Assembly: GCA_016870865.1 (NCBI GenBank)
Contig: VGAC01000007.1
Coordinates: 1 to 64,000 of the forward strand
Reading direction: 5' to 3'
Source of the DNA: Actinomycetota bacterium
GTDB taxonomy: Bacteria; Actinomycetota; Acidimicrobiia; Acidimicrobiales; Ilumatobacteraceae
Length of the DNA: 64,000 nt
Shown: piece by piece, positions 16,772-25,250 of the stretch
Position numbering within the stretch: position 1 is the stretch's first letter
Layout: each line of letters begins with the position of its first letter
Program-made: the position numbers and the translations under genes
Notes under the pieces: model-generated
Database searches by the model: none
Told to the model about the DNA's origin: nothing
What the model saw: only the letters and a program-made list of their open reading frames with translations

Positions 16772-17593
16772 CCAGCCGTCCAAGTGTGTCTCGCGGCGAG
16801 TTTGGAGACCGAGCGCCGAATAGCGCGCGATGATGTCGGAACGACGGGTGTCGGTGAAACCGCTCAGGATCAGGGTGCCGCGTGGGGCGACACGCGCGGC
16901 GATGTGGTCGGCATCGCCGAGGAGAACCGGAGCGAGAATGTTCGCAAGAACGAGGTCGAAGGTGCCCGCCACGCACCGTGCGTCACCCTGCGCGAGGACG
17001 AACCGATCGGCTACTGCGTTGATACGGATGTTGTGTCGAGTCGCCTCAATGGCCGCGGGAGCGACATCGACTGCAACGACGCGTGCGTGCCTCACACGGC
17101 AAATGGCGATGCCGAGGACACCCGAGCCGCAACCCAGGTCCAAGATGTTCGTTCCCCGCGACCCCAGCGCGAGCTCGAGCGTTGCCCGTGTGGTGGGGTG
17201 GTCGCCCATCCCGAACGAACCTCCGGGCTCGATGAGAACCGTATTTTCGGCTTGTGGACCCACCGACGAAGCGAGCCAGGCCGGGGTGATCCTCACGTCA
17301 CCGACGAAAGTGACGGACACGTGTTGTTTCCAGGTGTCGGCAATGCGCCCGTCGAACGACTCGGTGCGCACCGCCCAGTCCCGTGCGAGTGGTGTCGTCT
17401 CGAGGAGCGAGTTCCATACACTCAACGGGTCATGCCCGAGGTGTGTACGCAGGTCGGTGCTTGCTGCGTGGCGGACCTCTTCTACGGCTTGTGCTCCTGC
17501 CGACCAAAGAACGTCGGCGGCGAACTCGGCGGCCTCGACGGGAACCCGCACGACCAAGAGAACGTGAAACGGATCCTCCGAGGCACCCGACAT
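16745..17593 (-). CDS. Ribosomal protein L11 methyltransferase-like (PrmA-like) protein
   Basis: A 282-residue SAM-dependent methyltransferase. An N-terminal substrate-domain-like part is followed by GSFGMGDHPTTR, a hallmark of PrmA, then motif I LDLGCGSGVLGIA and LVLANILAPVLL. PrmA methylates ribosomal protein L11. ATG at 17593 begins 1 nt after the stop of the carbonic-anhydrase-like gene on the same strand. The 3' end overlaps the convergent kinase-like gene by 27 bp. Assignment as true PrmA is likely but not certain. Confidence 0.8.
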   Translation of the reverse strand: MSGASEDPFHVLLVVRVPVEAAEFAADVLWSAGAQAVEEVRHAASTDLRTHLGHDPLSVWNSLLETTPLARDWAVRTESFDGRIADTWKQHVSVTFVGDVRITPAWLASSVGPQAENTVLIEPGGSFGMGDHPTTRATLELALGSRGTNILDLGCGSGVLGIAICRVRHARVVAVDVAPAAIEATRHNIRINAVADRFVLAQGDARCVAGTFDLVLANILAPVLLGDADHIAARVAPRGTLILSGFTDTRRSDIIARYSALGLQTRRETHLDGWLALQFERL

Positions 17594-17594
17594 C

Positions 17595-18113
17595 TCAGTC
17601 GATACGGCGCAACTCGGCTCGGTAACGCGCCGTCTTGTGGACGTAGGACTCCACCCCGAAGACGACGGCATCCATCTTTGCGCGACCTTCCTTGATCACC
17701 GCGGGGGCACCGACTGCAAGCGCTCCCGTGGGTACTTCGAGGCCGTTCAACACGACTGCGTTTGCTGCAACGATCGACCCCGTGCGCACGATGACCTGGT
17801 GCAGAACGATCGCTCCGTTTGACACCTGCGCGCGATCCTCGACCGTGCAGCCCTCGAGATGCACGATGTGGCCGATGATGCACTCGTCGCCGACGGTCGT
17901 CGGGTACATCGGTGTCGTGTGAAGGACACTCCCGTCTTGAATCGAGGTGTTCGCTCCGATGCGTATGTAGCCGTCATCGCCTCGCAGCACGGCCCCGGGC
18001 CAGATGCTCGAGCCGGGGCCGATCCTGACGCTGCCGATGATCGTCGCCTCGGGATGCACGAACGCTGTCGGGTCGATTTCAGGAACCTGGTCACCGAGTG
18101 CGTAGACAGCCAC
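17595..18113 (-). CDS. Gamma-carbonic-anhydrase-like hexapeptide protein
   Basis: A 172-residue left-handed beta-helix protein with repeated hexapeptide units such as IGPGSSIWPGAVLRGDDGYIRIGANTS. His residues at SVLHTTP, IGHIV and VHLEG are in positions of the zinc ligands of the YrdA/CaiE gamma-carbonic-anhydrase group. Family members may hydrate CO2 or be inactive. The GTG start at 18113 gives the usual MAVYALG beginning. It is the first gene of a two-gene unit with the PrmA-like gene. Confidence 0.85.
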   Translation of the reverse strand: MAVYALGDQVPEIDPTAFVHPEATIIGSVRIGPGSSIWPGAVLRGDDGYIRIGANTSIQDGSVLHTTPMYPTTVGDECIIGHIVHLEGCTVEDRAQVSNGAIVLHQVIVRTGSIVAANAVVLNGLEVPTGALAVGAPAVIKEGRAKMDAVVFGVESYVHKTARYRAELRRID

Positions 18114-18161
18114 GGGCAGACCATAGTCGGGGGGCGTTTGAGGTATTAGCGTTGGGAGCCT

Positions 18162-19487
18162 ATGTCGCGTCGCATTGATATCGAACTCACGAGCAGTCGC
18201 CCGGACGGCTCGTGGACCTGGCGGGCGGCCGGGGCGCGCGAACCCAAAGGTGTGCTCGAGGGTGGCGTGCTGTCGGGTGGCGCGAAGGTCGGCGACGTTC
18301 TCAAGGTCGAAGCCGACTTCGACATCGACGGCATCTCAATCCTCTCGATCATCTCAGGCAAGGAGCGAGTCGAGAAGTCGAATCGTCTCGAATTGCTGGC
18401 AACCGAGAAACCTTTCAAGCCGGTGATCGAAACCAAGGCCCCACGCTCGGAGCGTCCACGTCGCGACGACAAACGTCCACCTCGCGACGACAAGCGCCGT
18501 CCGCGCCGCGACAAGGGTGAGGTGTCGGACTCGGGTGTCGATGACCGCAAGCGGCGTGGTCCTTTCACGCCACCACCCGAACTGCCGCAGCGTCCGAAGG
18601 CCAAGCGTTTGCGTCCCGGACGTGCGCACCGCAGCGAGGTTCTCGACGCGCTTCCCGAAGCACAGCGCGCGATCGCGGAACGTGTCCTGCAGGGTGGCAT
18701 TCCCGCAGTGCGCAGTGCTGTGGCGGATCAGAACAAGTTGCTTGCCTCGCAGGGCAAGGAAGTGATCCCCGCTGACGGGCTCGTCACCATGGCCGAGAAT
18801 CTCCTGCCGAAGTTGCGGGTTGCCGAATGGCTCGACCGCGCCGTTGCCGCGGTGGCCGACATCGATTCGCTCGACCTGCGTGACTTGCGGTCCGTCGTCA
18901 CATCGGGAGACGACCCGGCTATCGCCCGCGATGAATCCACCCGCGCGGTCGCAGCGAAGTTGAGGGAAGGTCTCGCGGCCCGCCAAGAAAAGGATCACGC
19001 CGATTGGCTGTCCGACATCGATGCTGCTCTCGGAGTCGGTCGTGTCGTTCGGGCGTTGCGGTTGTCCTCACAGCCGCCCAAGGCCGGTGCCCGCTTCCCC
19101 ACCGAGCTCGCCACGCGCCTTGCCGCAGCCGCTTCCGGCGCGCTCGAAGTGGACGCTCCCGCCGACCGTTGGGTGGCCATGCTTGAAGCAGCGGCATTCA
19201 GCCCCGTGCGCTCGCAATTGAATGCCGCCGCCATCCCCGCGGTCGTCGCCCCCGAACTCCTCGCTTGTGTGACGCGGCTGGCCCCTGCGGTCCCGCAGGT
19301 CGCGGCAAAGTTCGGTGTCTCGGCCGCCGCGGGTGCGGCAATGCCACGACCCCTGCGCCCGACCCGACCGGCCGACAAGAAGGGCGCCGACAAAAAGGGA
19401 GCGACGCGCGGCGGTCGTGCGGACCGGCGCCGGCCGGGGAACCAAGAGTCGCAGTCCGCAACGAAAGCGAGCACCGAGAATGTCTGA
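18162..19487 (+). CDS. Conserved basic protein with Arg/Asp-repeat linker, unknown function
   Basis: A 441-residue protein. The first 75 residues form a small beta-rich domain (IDIELTSSRPDGSWTWR, then KVGDVLKVEADFDIDG). The linker at about 95-125 has repeated RPxRDDK units. Helical segments follow at about 155-400, and the tail is rich in Lys, Arg and Gly (KKGADKKGATRGG). This suggests nucleic-acid or ribosome contact, but no known domain is recognised. GGGAG precedes ATG 18162. It overlaps the enoyl-CoA hydratase gene by 8 bp. Confidence 0.7.
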   Translation: MSRRIDIELTSSRPDGSWTWRAAGAREPKGVLEGGVLSGGAKVGDVLKVEADFDIDGISILSIISGKERVEKSNRLELLATEKPFKPVIETKAPRSERPRRDDKRPPRDDKRRPRRDKGEVSDSGVDDRKRRGPFTPPPELPQRPKAKRLRPGRAHRSEVLDALPEAQRAIAERVLQGGIPAVRSAVADQNKLLASQGKEVIPADGLVTMAENLLPKLRVAEWLDRAVAAVADIDSLDLRDLRSVVTSGDDPAIARDESTRAVAAKLREGLAARQEKDHADWLSDIDAALGVGRVVRALRLSSQPPKAGARFPTELATRLAAAASGALEVDAPADRWVAMLEAAAFSPVRSQLNAAAIPAVVAPELLACVTRLAPAVPQVAAKFGVSAAAGAAMPRPLRPTRPADKKGADKKGATRGGRADRRRPGNQESQSATKASTENV

Positions 19488-20265
19488 AATCGTCCAATAC
19501 GAAAAGCGTGGCCGCATCGGCGTCATCACACTGAACCGGCCCGAAGCCCGCAACGCCGTGAATGGTGATGTGGCCAGCGGTGTCGAAGCCGCGGTCGATC
19601 AGATCGAGGCCGACGATGAGGTCTGGGTCGGTGTCCTCACCGCAAACACCTCAGGCCAGGAAAGGCCCGTGTTCTGCGCGGGGGCCGACCTCAAGGCCAT
19701 CAACTCGGGTGACGCCGCAGCTCTCGCCACCAAACGTGGAGGTTTCGCCGGACTCACCTACCGCGAGCGTCGCAAGCCGATCATCGCCGCGGTCGACGGC
19801 CTCGCCACAGCGGGCGGGTGTGAAATCGTGCTGTCGTGCGATCTGGTTGTCGCATCGAACCGTTCCGCATTCGGCCTGGCCGAGGTCAAGCGCAACCTGA
19901 TCGCCGGTGCCGGCGGACTGTTCCGCCTCCCACGCGCCATCGGCCAAGCAGCGGCGATGGAGATCATTCTCACGGGCGAGCCCCTTGCTGCGCAGAGGGC
20001 ATACGAATTGGGCCTCGTCAACCACTGCGTGGCGCCTGACCAGGTGATGCCGGCCGCACTCGCTCTCGCCGACAAGATTTGTGCTGCGGCACCCTTGGCG
20101 GTGTGGGCAAGTCGCAAGGTGGTGCTTGCCTCGGCCTACGAAAGCGATGAGAACCTCATCAAGATGACCAACGCCGAGTTCGGCGGGGTCATGGCCTCAC
20201 AGGACACCAAGGAAGGCCTCACCGCGTTCATCGAGAAGCGCCCGCCGAACTGGAAGGGCCGTTAG
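19480..20265 (+). CDS. Enoyl-CoA hydratase/isomerase family protein
   Basis: A 261-residue crotonase-fold enzyme. It shows VITLNRPEARNAVN, the oxyanion-hole segment FCAGADLKAI, and GLATAGGCEIVLSCDLVVAS with the second oxyanion Gly and catalytic-region Glu. The tail has EGLTAFIEKRPPNWKG. Such proteins hydrate enoyl-CoA in beta-oxidation or perform related CoA chemistry. The ATG at 19480 is within the end of the upstream gene, so the two are coupled. The substrate is unknown. Confidence 0.85.
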   Translation: MSEIVQYEKRGRIGVITLNRPEARNAVNGDVASGVEAAVDQIEADDEVWVGVLTANTSGQERPVFCAGADLKAINSGDAAALATKRGGFAGLTYRERRKPIIAAVDGLATAGGCEIVLSCDLVVASNRSAFGLAEVKRNLIAGAGGLFRLPRAIGQAAAMEIILTGEPLAAQRAYELGLVNHCVAPDQVMPAALALADKICAAAPLAVWASRKVVLASAYESDENLIKMTNAEFGGVMASQDTKEGLTAFIEKRPPNWKGR

Positions 20266-20283
20266 GCCACCGGGAGTTTCCGC

Positions 20284-20634
20284 CTAGTGCAGGAGCACCT
20301 GTGCGGGCAGACCCGCTTCTTCGAAGAGGTTCTTGGTTTGCCTGTCACCCGGCAACGCAAGACCGCGTAGTGCGGTGTCGGCACCGTATGCATCGCGCGC
20401 ATGCATGAGCAGGACAGCCGAGTCCGCCGCTTCACCCGAAAGACTGTGGAGAACCACCGCACCGTCGACAACGGTCACCACTGCGCTGGACGAGCCGTGC
20501 GACACTGCGGTGCTGGTCGACCCGGGGTGGGCCTGGAGTAAGCACACCAACCAGTTGTAGGCGTCTATCCCCCGCTGTCCCGCGTGTGACTCTGCGTAAC
20601 CGCTAACCACGGAAGCCACGGAATTGCGCGTCAT
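20284..20634 (-). CDS. Hypothetical protein (possible acyltransferase-like fold)
   Basis: A 116-residue protein with no recognised domain. A central strand pair (AVVTVVDGAVVLHSLSG) and the tail DRQTKNLFEEAGLPAQVLLH resemble the last strands of GNAT-like acetyltransferases, but the acetyl-CoA loop is missing. The ATG at 20634 overlaps the upstream gene by 4 bp (ATGA). The gene is the last of a three-gene unit with the DUF4193-like protein. The similarity is weak and may be chance. Confidence 0.55.
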   Translation of the reverse strand: MTRNSVASVVSGYAESHAGQRGIDAYNWLVCLLQAHPGSTSTAVSHGSSSAVVTVVDGAVVLHSLSGEAADSAVLLMHARDAYGADTALRGLALPGDRQTKNLFEEAGLPAQVLLH

Positions 20635-21011
20635 CTGGTGAGCCTGTTCTTCACGGCCTGAACAACCAGACGACGTCGACGGTGCACCTCTTCGTAGGCG
20701 CCGATGGCCCTCACGGCTTCATCGTCACAACGCTCAATCATGTCGACGACCTCTCCCGAACGCAACAGGGCCCACTGGGCGACCGGCAGGGGCAGACCGT
20801 CGTACGAAGCCGGATTGTCACCGCCCCCCGGCGCGACATCGAATCCGCTGGCTACGTCCGTGGATCTCTCCCCGACATCTGATGCCGAACCATCAGCCTT
20901 GCCCGAGAAGCGATGCAGGGCGGTGTCAAGGACGAGCTTGCCGATCGCGTGCGAATTGCGCACGTGACGCGCCACCGCACGCGCAACCTTGGCGGGATCG
21001 GCAAATGTCAT
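20631..21011 (-). CDS. Hypothetical protein, unknown function
   Basis: A 126-residue protein, helical at both ends. The middle (about 40-75) is a low-complexity acidic and Gly-rich loop. The C-terminal half has LPVAQWALLRSGEVVDMIERCDDEAVRAIGAYEEVHRRRR, a likely helical hairpin with a basic end. No membrane segment or catalytic motif is visible. It starts 24 nt after the stop of the acidic DUF4193-like gene and overlaps the next gene by 4 bp, so the three are probably one transcript. Confidence 0.55.
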   Translation of the reverse strand: MTFADPAKVARAVARHVRNSHAIGKLVLDTALHRFSGKADGSASDVGERSTDVASGFDVAPGGGDNPASYDGLPLPVAQWALLRSGEVVDMIERCDDEAVRAIGAYEEVHRRRRLVVQAVKNRLTR

Positions 21012-21035
21012 GGCAGGGACAGGTGGAGCACCATG

Positions 21036-21653
21036 TCAGCGGCCGAAAATCGGACAGTTGTCATCGCCGACCGGACAATTCGGCGCAACCCGACGCACGA
21101 GCAAAAAGCAGGAGGAACACATTTCCTCGTCGGCGCGACGCGGCTGGAGAGCGTCGCCGTCAGTCGTCTTGTCGTCCGCCTCCTGGTCCTCGTCGTCTTC
21201 GACGGGCTGGTCTTCTGCTGCGACGAGGCGATCCTTGAGGATCGTGTCAAGGTCGGCCTCGACGTCGTCGGGTGTCGTTAGATCCTCGTCGTCTTCTTCC
21301 TCGGTGGCTCGACGTGCGGCGGGGACGGCTTCATCGTCGTCTTCTTCGGCATCGTCGGCAAAACCCTCGTCGTCCTCGAATTCCTCGCCCTCATCCTCGA
21401 AACCCTCCTCGTCGAGCGTTTCGGGATCGACGTCCTCGGGGTCGAGGTCGTCCGCGTCGGGTTCGATTTCTTCATCGACATCTTCTGCGTCGTCGAGTTC
21501 AACGGGGCTCGGATCGTCCCCGCCGATGTCGTCCTTCTTGGCGGACCCCTTGCGCCGCGCGGTCGACGCCTTGGACTTCTTGGCGGAAGATGACCTCCCT
21601 GCTGCAACTTTCTTTGGGGCCCCACTCTTGGGCTTGGCCCGCTTGCTTGCCAT
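21036..21653 (-). CDS. Acidic DUF4193-like protein with basic tail and C-terminal Cys cluster
   Basis: A 205-residue protein in three parts. Residues 1-42 are Lys/Ala/Ser-rich (AKPKSGAPKKVAAGR), like a histone-H1-type tail. Residues 43-160 are extremely acidic (long Asp/Glu runs). The end has CSSCFLLVRR followed by two more Cys (PNCP, DNCP), likely a zinc site. The CSxCFL segment matches the C-terminus of actinobacterial DUF4193 proteins, which are shorter (about 100 residues). The function of the family is unknown. The compositional bias makes DNA or ribosome association plausible. Confidence 0.7.
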   Translation of the reverse strand: MASKRAKPKSGAPKKVAAGRSSSAKKSKASTARRKGSAKKDDIGGDDPSPVELDDAEDVDEEIEPDADDLDPEDVDPETLDEEGFEDEGEEFEDDEGFADDAEEDDDEAVPAARRATEEEDDEDLTTPDDVEADLDTILKDRLVAAEDQPVEDDEDQEADDKTTDGDALQPRRADEEMCSSCFLLVRRVAPNCPVGDDNCPIFGR

Positions 21654-21810
21654 GAACAGGAAACCTTTCTTCGAAACTCATCACGGGACTGGTCCGCGCC
21701 GGGATAATAGGCACATCGGGCCGTCTCAGGCGCGCACCATAGGTGCTCAGGAACCCCCTGTTGCAAATCCGATCAACTTTTCACCCTTCGGGGCGGAGCA
21801 GTTCATCCGT

Positions 21811-23418
21811 TCAGGACTTGTTGCGACGTGATTCGGCCCGCCGTTCGGCCTCGAGACGCTCGAGTTCGGGGGGCTCGGTGGTGATGTGGGTCATCGCATC
21901 AGCGATGGCCGTGTGTCCGGCATGATCACGAATCAGACGGTGCATGTCGAGGGCCACCTTGCGGTACGCGGGATGTCCCTGCGGGCTCGAGCGCAACTCG
22001 AGCAGGTGGATCGCCTCGCGGGCGTTGAACTGCATCACGTAGCGAATGCGGTAGGCCATGGACACCGCGTACGGGGCCTGGGCCGGGTACTCGACACTGA
22101 GCGAGTCGTAGAGAGCGGCGCTGCGCTGCATGACTTCGTCGAACAGCCCCCCTTTGCCCGCATCGTCGACGAGTTCGGGCCGCACGTACCCGTGGTTGGG
22201 TGTCAGCGGCTGCCATTCGATCGTCAGCAGGCGATGGCGCTGGAGGTCACGGAAGGCGCCGTAGTCGGAGAGAACGTCGAACCGGTAGTCGACGCGTTCG
22301 AAAGCGCGGCCCGGGCGGTGCCGGCGATTCGAGCGCTCCCCCACGTAGGCCCTGATCAGCGCAACCTTTTCTTCGTGGGCCATGCGAGCGATGCGGCGCA
22401 TGATCTCGGCCTCGCTGCGATTCGTGTGCGAGTAGCAGATGGCCGCGAGCAACTTGTCCTCGCCGTCGGGATCGAAATCCGTCAGGGTCACCGATTCCGT
22501 CGCCGAGTCATCGACATCGTCGGCGTCGAACAACTCACGAACGGCGAGGTCGGTCTCCGTTGCTGTGTCGACGAGGTACTGCGACCACCGGCCGCCACGC
22601 TCGGGCTGGTCGACGCGGCGAAGGAAGCTCGGTATCACCTTGCGAAGTTCCGTGAGCATCAAGTCGGCGTACAGACGCGCCTCGGGGAGGGAGTTCGAGC
22701 GCATGCGCAGGAGCAGACTCTCGAAGGCCTGACCGCTGCCGTAAATGCCGACGTTCGACAAGGCCGCTGCCGGGAGGGCGCCACGCACCGCATCGAGAGC
22801 CTTCGCCCGTGTCGCCTGCCGGTAGACAAAGTCGCTGTCCTTGGGTCCCTGGGGAACCACGCGCCTCACGTGGTCGGTGAGCGACTCGACAAGCGTGCTG
22901 TAGGAGTCGAACATCCTGTCCATGTCACCCACGTAACGCGTCCCGTACTTGCCCGTGAGAACGTCGGGGTCCCGAAAATAGCGGTACCGGCCACCCAGGC
23001 GAACGTCATAGGAGATGTAGCGGGTGCTCTGTTCGAGGTAGCTCATCAGTCGGCCCCACTCGAGGATCTTGGTCAAGATGTTCGATGCCTGCTCGCAGGC
23101 GAGGTGGACGCCACCCAGTTGCGCAACGGAGTCGTCGCCGTACTCGACGAAGATCCGCTCGTAGAGGTCCTCGGCCCGTGACACGCCGACGGTTGCGTCG
23201 AAAGATTGATCACCACGAATGTCGAGTTCACCCACGAACTCATCCAGGAACAAACGGCGCAAACTTTTGGCACTACGGCTGTAGCGAGCAAAGAGTGCAC
23301 CCTTGACGACTTCGGGCAGGTTGACGAGGGCAAAGACCGGCGAATCCAGGTTTGTGAAATACCGTCGCAGGATGTCGGCCTCGGTGGGACTGAACTCCTC
23401 GGGCACGTACACCGTCAC
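21811..23418 (-). CDS. Double-domain ThyX-like protein (FAD-dependent thymidylate synthase family)
   Basis: A 535-residue protein made of two ThyX-like halves; ordinary ThyX has about 220-250 residues per chain. The N-terminal half carries EWGRLMSYLEQSTRY (23018-23059), which keeps the Ser/Arg/Tyr part of the RHR-x-x-S-x-N-x-x-S-x-R-Y signature but has WGR for RHR. The C-terminal half keeps RHR (RHRLLTIEW, 22213-22239) but has lost the SxRY end. Long ThyX-like proteins are usually annotated as thymidylate synthases. Catalysis is not assured. GTG at 23418 is chosen over a TTG three codons earlier. Confidence 0.75.
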   Translation of the reverse strand: MTVYVPEEFSPTEADILRRYFTNLDSPVFALVNLPEVVKGALFARYSRSAKSLRRLFLDEFVGELDIRGDQSFDATVGVSRAEDLYERIFVEYGDDSVAQLGGVHLACEQASNILTKILEWGRLMSYLEQSTRYISYDVRLGGRYRYFRDPDVLTGKYGTRYVGDMDRMFDSYSTLVESLTDHVRRVVPQGPKDSDFVYRQATRAKALDAVRGALPAAALSNVGIYGSGQAFESLLLRMRSNSLPEARLYADLMLTELRKVIPSFLRRVDQPERGGRWSQYLVDTATETDLAVRELFDADDVDDSATESVTLTDFDPDGEDKLLAAICYSHTNRSEAEIMRRIARMAHEEKVALIRAYVGERSNRRHRPGRAFERVDYRFDVLSDYGAFRDLQRHRLLTIEWQPLTPNHGYVRPELVDDAGKGGLFDEVMQRSAALYDSLSVEYPAQAPYAVSMAYRIRYVMQFNAREAIHLLELRSSPQGHPAYRKVALDMHRLIRDHAGHTAIADAMTHITTEPPELERLEAERRAESRRNKS

Positions 23419-23469
23419 GCCGACCAACTCTAGGAGTCCCGACCCCGTGCGGTAGGGATTCGTCGGCCG

Positions 23470-24672
23470 CTACAGGACCCCGTCGGGCAGACCACCGATC
23501 GCGGCGAATTCGGAGGCGATTGAATCCCGCAACTGCGGATTCGCCCATACGTCGAGGGCGGTCAGGGCGAGAATCTTTGCGCCGTCGATGGCGGCACGGT
23601 CGCCCTCCTCCCCTCCGGCGTAAACCGCGAAACGAGCGGTGTGAATGGGGACCCCACGGGGCGCGACACGGATCATTGGGTGGATCGAAGGAGCGAGGTA
23701 ACTCACATTGCCCATGTCGGTCGACCCGACTACCACACTGTCGGGGGACGCTGCGGCACACTCACGGCCCACCCCATGGGCGTTGGCGACGTAGGCGGTC
23801 AGCAATGCAGCCGAATCACGGACATCGGCGTAGGCGTGGTTCTCCCATTCGATGTCGACTTCGCACCCGGTCGCCTGGGCCGCACCCCGAAAGCAGTCTT
23901 CGACGCGTTTCTTGAGGGGTTTGAGTGTCTCGAGCGTGTCGGATCGCACGTACCAATTCATCGCTGCGTATTTGGGAACGATGTTCGGCTTGTCGCCGCC
24001 GTGGGTGAAGATACCGTGCACCCGTTCCGTGGGCCGGATGTGTTGGCGCAGCGCCGCGATGGAACTGTAGGCAAGAACCGCACCGTCGAGGGCGTTACGA
24101 CCCTTGTGTGGGGCCGCCGCGGCGTGTGCCTCGCTGCCGTGAAAGTGGGCGCAACATTCATGAATTGCGATCGCGCGCATAGAGGTGATGTCGACATCGG
24201 CAGGATGCACCATCATGGCGGCGTCCAGACCACGAAAGGCGCCGTTGCGGGCCATCGCGATCTTGCCGCCACCACCCTCCTCGGCGGGCGTGCCGTAGAC
24301 CTCGAGTAAGCCACCGGTCGAACCCATGAACGGTGCGAGGCTGAGGGACGCACCAAGCCCGGCGGCGGCAATGACGTTGTGTCCACACGCGTGGCCAATC
24401 ACCGGCAGCGCGTCGTATTCGAGAACGATGCCGACACGGGGACCGTTTATATCCCCCTTGACAGCATGGAAGGCCGTGTCGACGCCGAATGCCGACCGTG
24501 TGACGGATGAAAAACCCGCGCCGAGCGCATCGCTGAGAAGGTCGTGTGCGTGGTGTTCCTCGTAATTCAATTCGGGATGTGCGTGGATATCGCGACTGAT
24601 CTCGACGAGCAAGGGGGCAAGCCGGTCAATTTCGGCCACGACTTCACGCTTGAGTCCTGCGAGATCACCCAT
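23470..24672 (-). CDS. M20-family amidohydrolase (AbgB/peptidase M20D-like)
   Basis: A 400-residue metal-dependent amidohydrolase. It has ISRDIHAHPELNYEE at the N-terminus, VIGHACGHNV with metal-binding Cys and His residues, and GTPAEEGGGGK with the catalytic Glu pair. A dimerisation insert (about 185-300) contains the HGGDKPNIVPKYA segment. This layout matches the aminobenzoyl-glutamate hydrolase branch of M20D. It is a cytoplasmic enzyme with unknown substrate. ATG at 24672 is 20 nt from the stop of the upstream gene. Confidence 0.85.
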   Translation of the reverse strand: MGDLAGLKREVVAEIDRLAPLLVEISRDIHAHPELNYEEHHAHDLLSDALGAGFSSVTRSAFGVDTAFHAVKGDINGPRVGIVLEYDALPVIGHACGHNVIAAAGLGASLSLAPFMGSTGGLLEVYGTPAEEGGGGKIAMARNGAFRGLDAAMMVHPADVDITSMRAIAIHECCAHFHGSEAHAAAAPHKGRNALDGAVLAYSSIAALRQHIRPTERVHGIFTHGGDKPNIVPKYAAMNWYVRSDTLETLKPLKKRVEDCFRGAAQATGCEVDIEWENHAYADVRDSAALLTAYVANAHGVGRECAAASPDSVVVGSTDMGNVSYLAPSIHPMIRVAPRGVPIHTARFAVYAGGEEGDRAAIDGAKILALTALDVWANPQLRDSIASEFAAIGGLPDGVL

Positions 24673-24692
24673 GGCCCGACTCTAGTCCGACG

Positions 24693-25250
24693 TCACGCGA
24701 TGGGGATGTGCGTGTGCGTCGCATCGGCACGAATTGTCGCGTTCAATTCCACGACACCGCTGATCGGTTCACCGGCTTCGAAGCGAAGCTTCACCGGGTG
24801 TGTGAACGACCGGGACACACCGGATCCGGTGCCGATGCGGACGCAAGGATGCGGCAGATGTGTCTCGCTGCGTGTCCGGCGGCGAAAAGCGAGCCGTTGT
24901 CGCAACGACATGCCTGGCTCGATGGCCAGCCAGTCGAGGCGGCCGTCGTTGGGATGGGCCCGGGAAAAGATCCGCCGGCCTCCCACGAAGGATGTCGATG
25001 ACACGATCAGATAGTCGCCGCGCAGGCGCGACCCGGCCGTCACCCACGTCGCAACGCTCCGGAGGTGACGCCGTCCGTGTTCATCGATCGCCTCGATGGC
25101 GACCAAATCGAGCGGCAGTCGCAGCCAGCGCCCCTCGTGCCCCGTGCCGTGGCTCGAACCAAGTTCACGGGCGAGGTCGCCGCTGACCACGATGCCGCCT
25201 TCGCGCGCACCCACAGATTCACCCCAGTCCCGACTCTTTTCGATGGTCAC
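24693..25250 (-). CDS. Hypothetical beta-rich protein downstream of helY
   Basis: A 185-residue protein with alternating beta strands (GGIVVSGDLA, LPLDLVAIEAI, DYLIVSSTSFVGGRRIF, DWLAIEPGMSLRQR). The later part vaguely resembles the C-terminal beta domain of lipid kinases related to YegS/DgkB, without any catalytic motif. No signal or membrane segment is present. GTG at 25250 overlaps the helY stop by 4 bp (GTGA), showing coupling to the helicase gene. The function is unknown. Confidence 0.55.
   Translation of the reverse strand: MTIEKSRDWGESVGAREGGIVVSGDLARELGSSHGTGHEGRWLRLPLDLVAIEAIDEHGRRHLRSVATWVTAGSRLRGDYLIVSSTSFVGGRRIFSRAHPNDGRLDWLAIEPGMSLRQRLAFRRRTRSETHLPHPCVRIGTGSGVSRSFTHPVKLRFEAGEPISGVVELNATIRADATHTHIPIA

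Noticed and set aside
18459-18510. Short direct repeat of about 20 bp
   Set aside because: It encodes the repeated RPxRDDK units inside a coding gene, not a CRISPR or mobile repeat; only two to three copies are present.
21272-21655. Plus-strand Ser/Arg-rich frames across the acidic protein gene
   Set aside because: They arise from reading the Asp/Glu and Lys codons backwards; the result is a low-complexity Ser/Arg string.
21735-21760. Small hairpin (GCACC/GGTGC) in the gap before the acidic gene
   Set aside because: The stem is only five pairs with no T-run, so I do not call a terminator.
21886-23181. Plus-strand open frame of 431 codons opposite the ThyX-like gene
   Set aside because: The opposite strand has clear ThyX signatures; this frame has only compositional bias (Val, Gly, Arg) with no motif.
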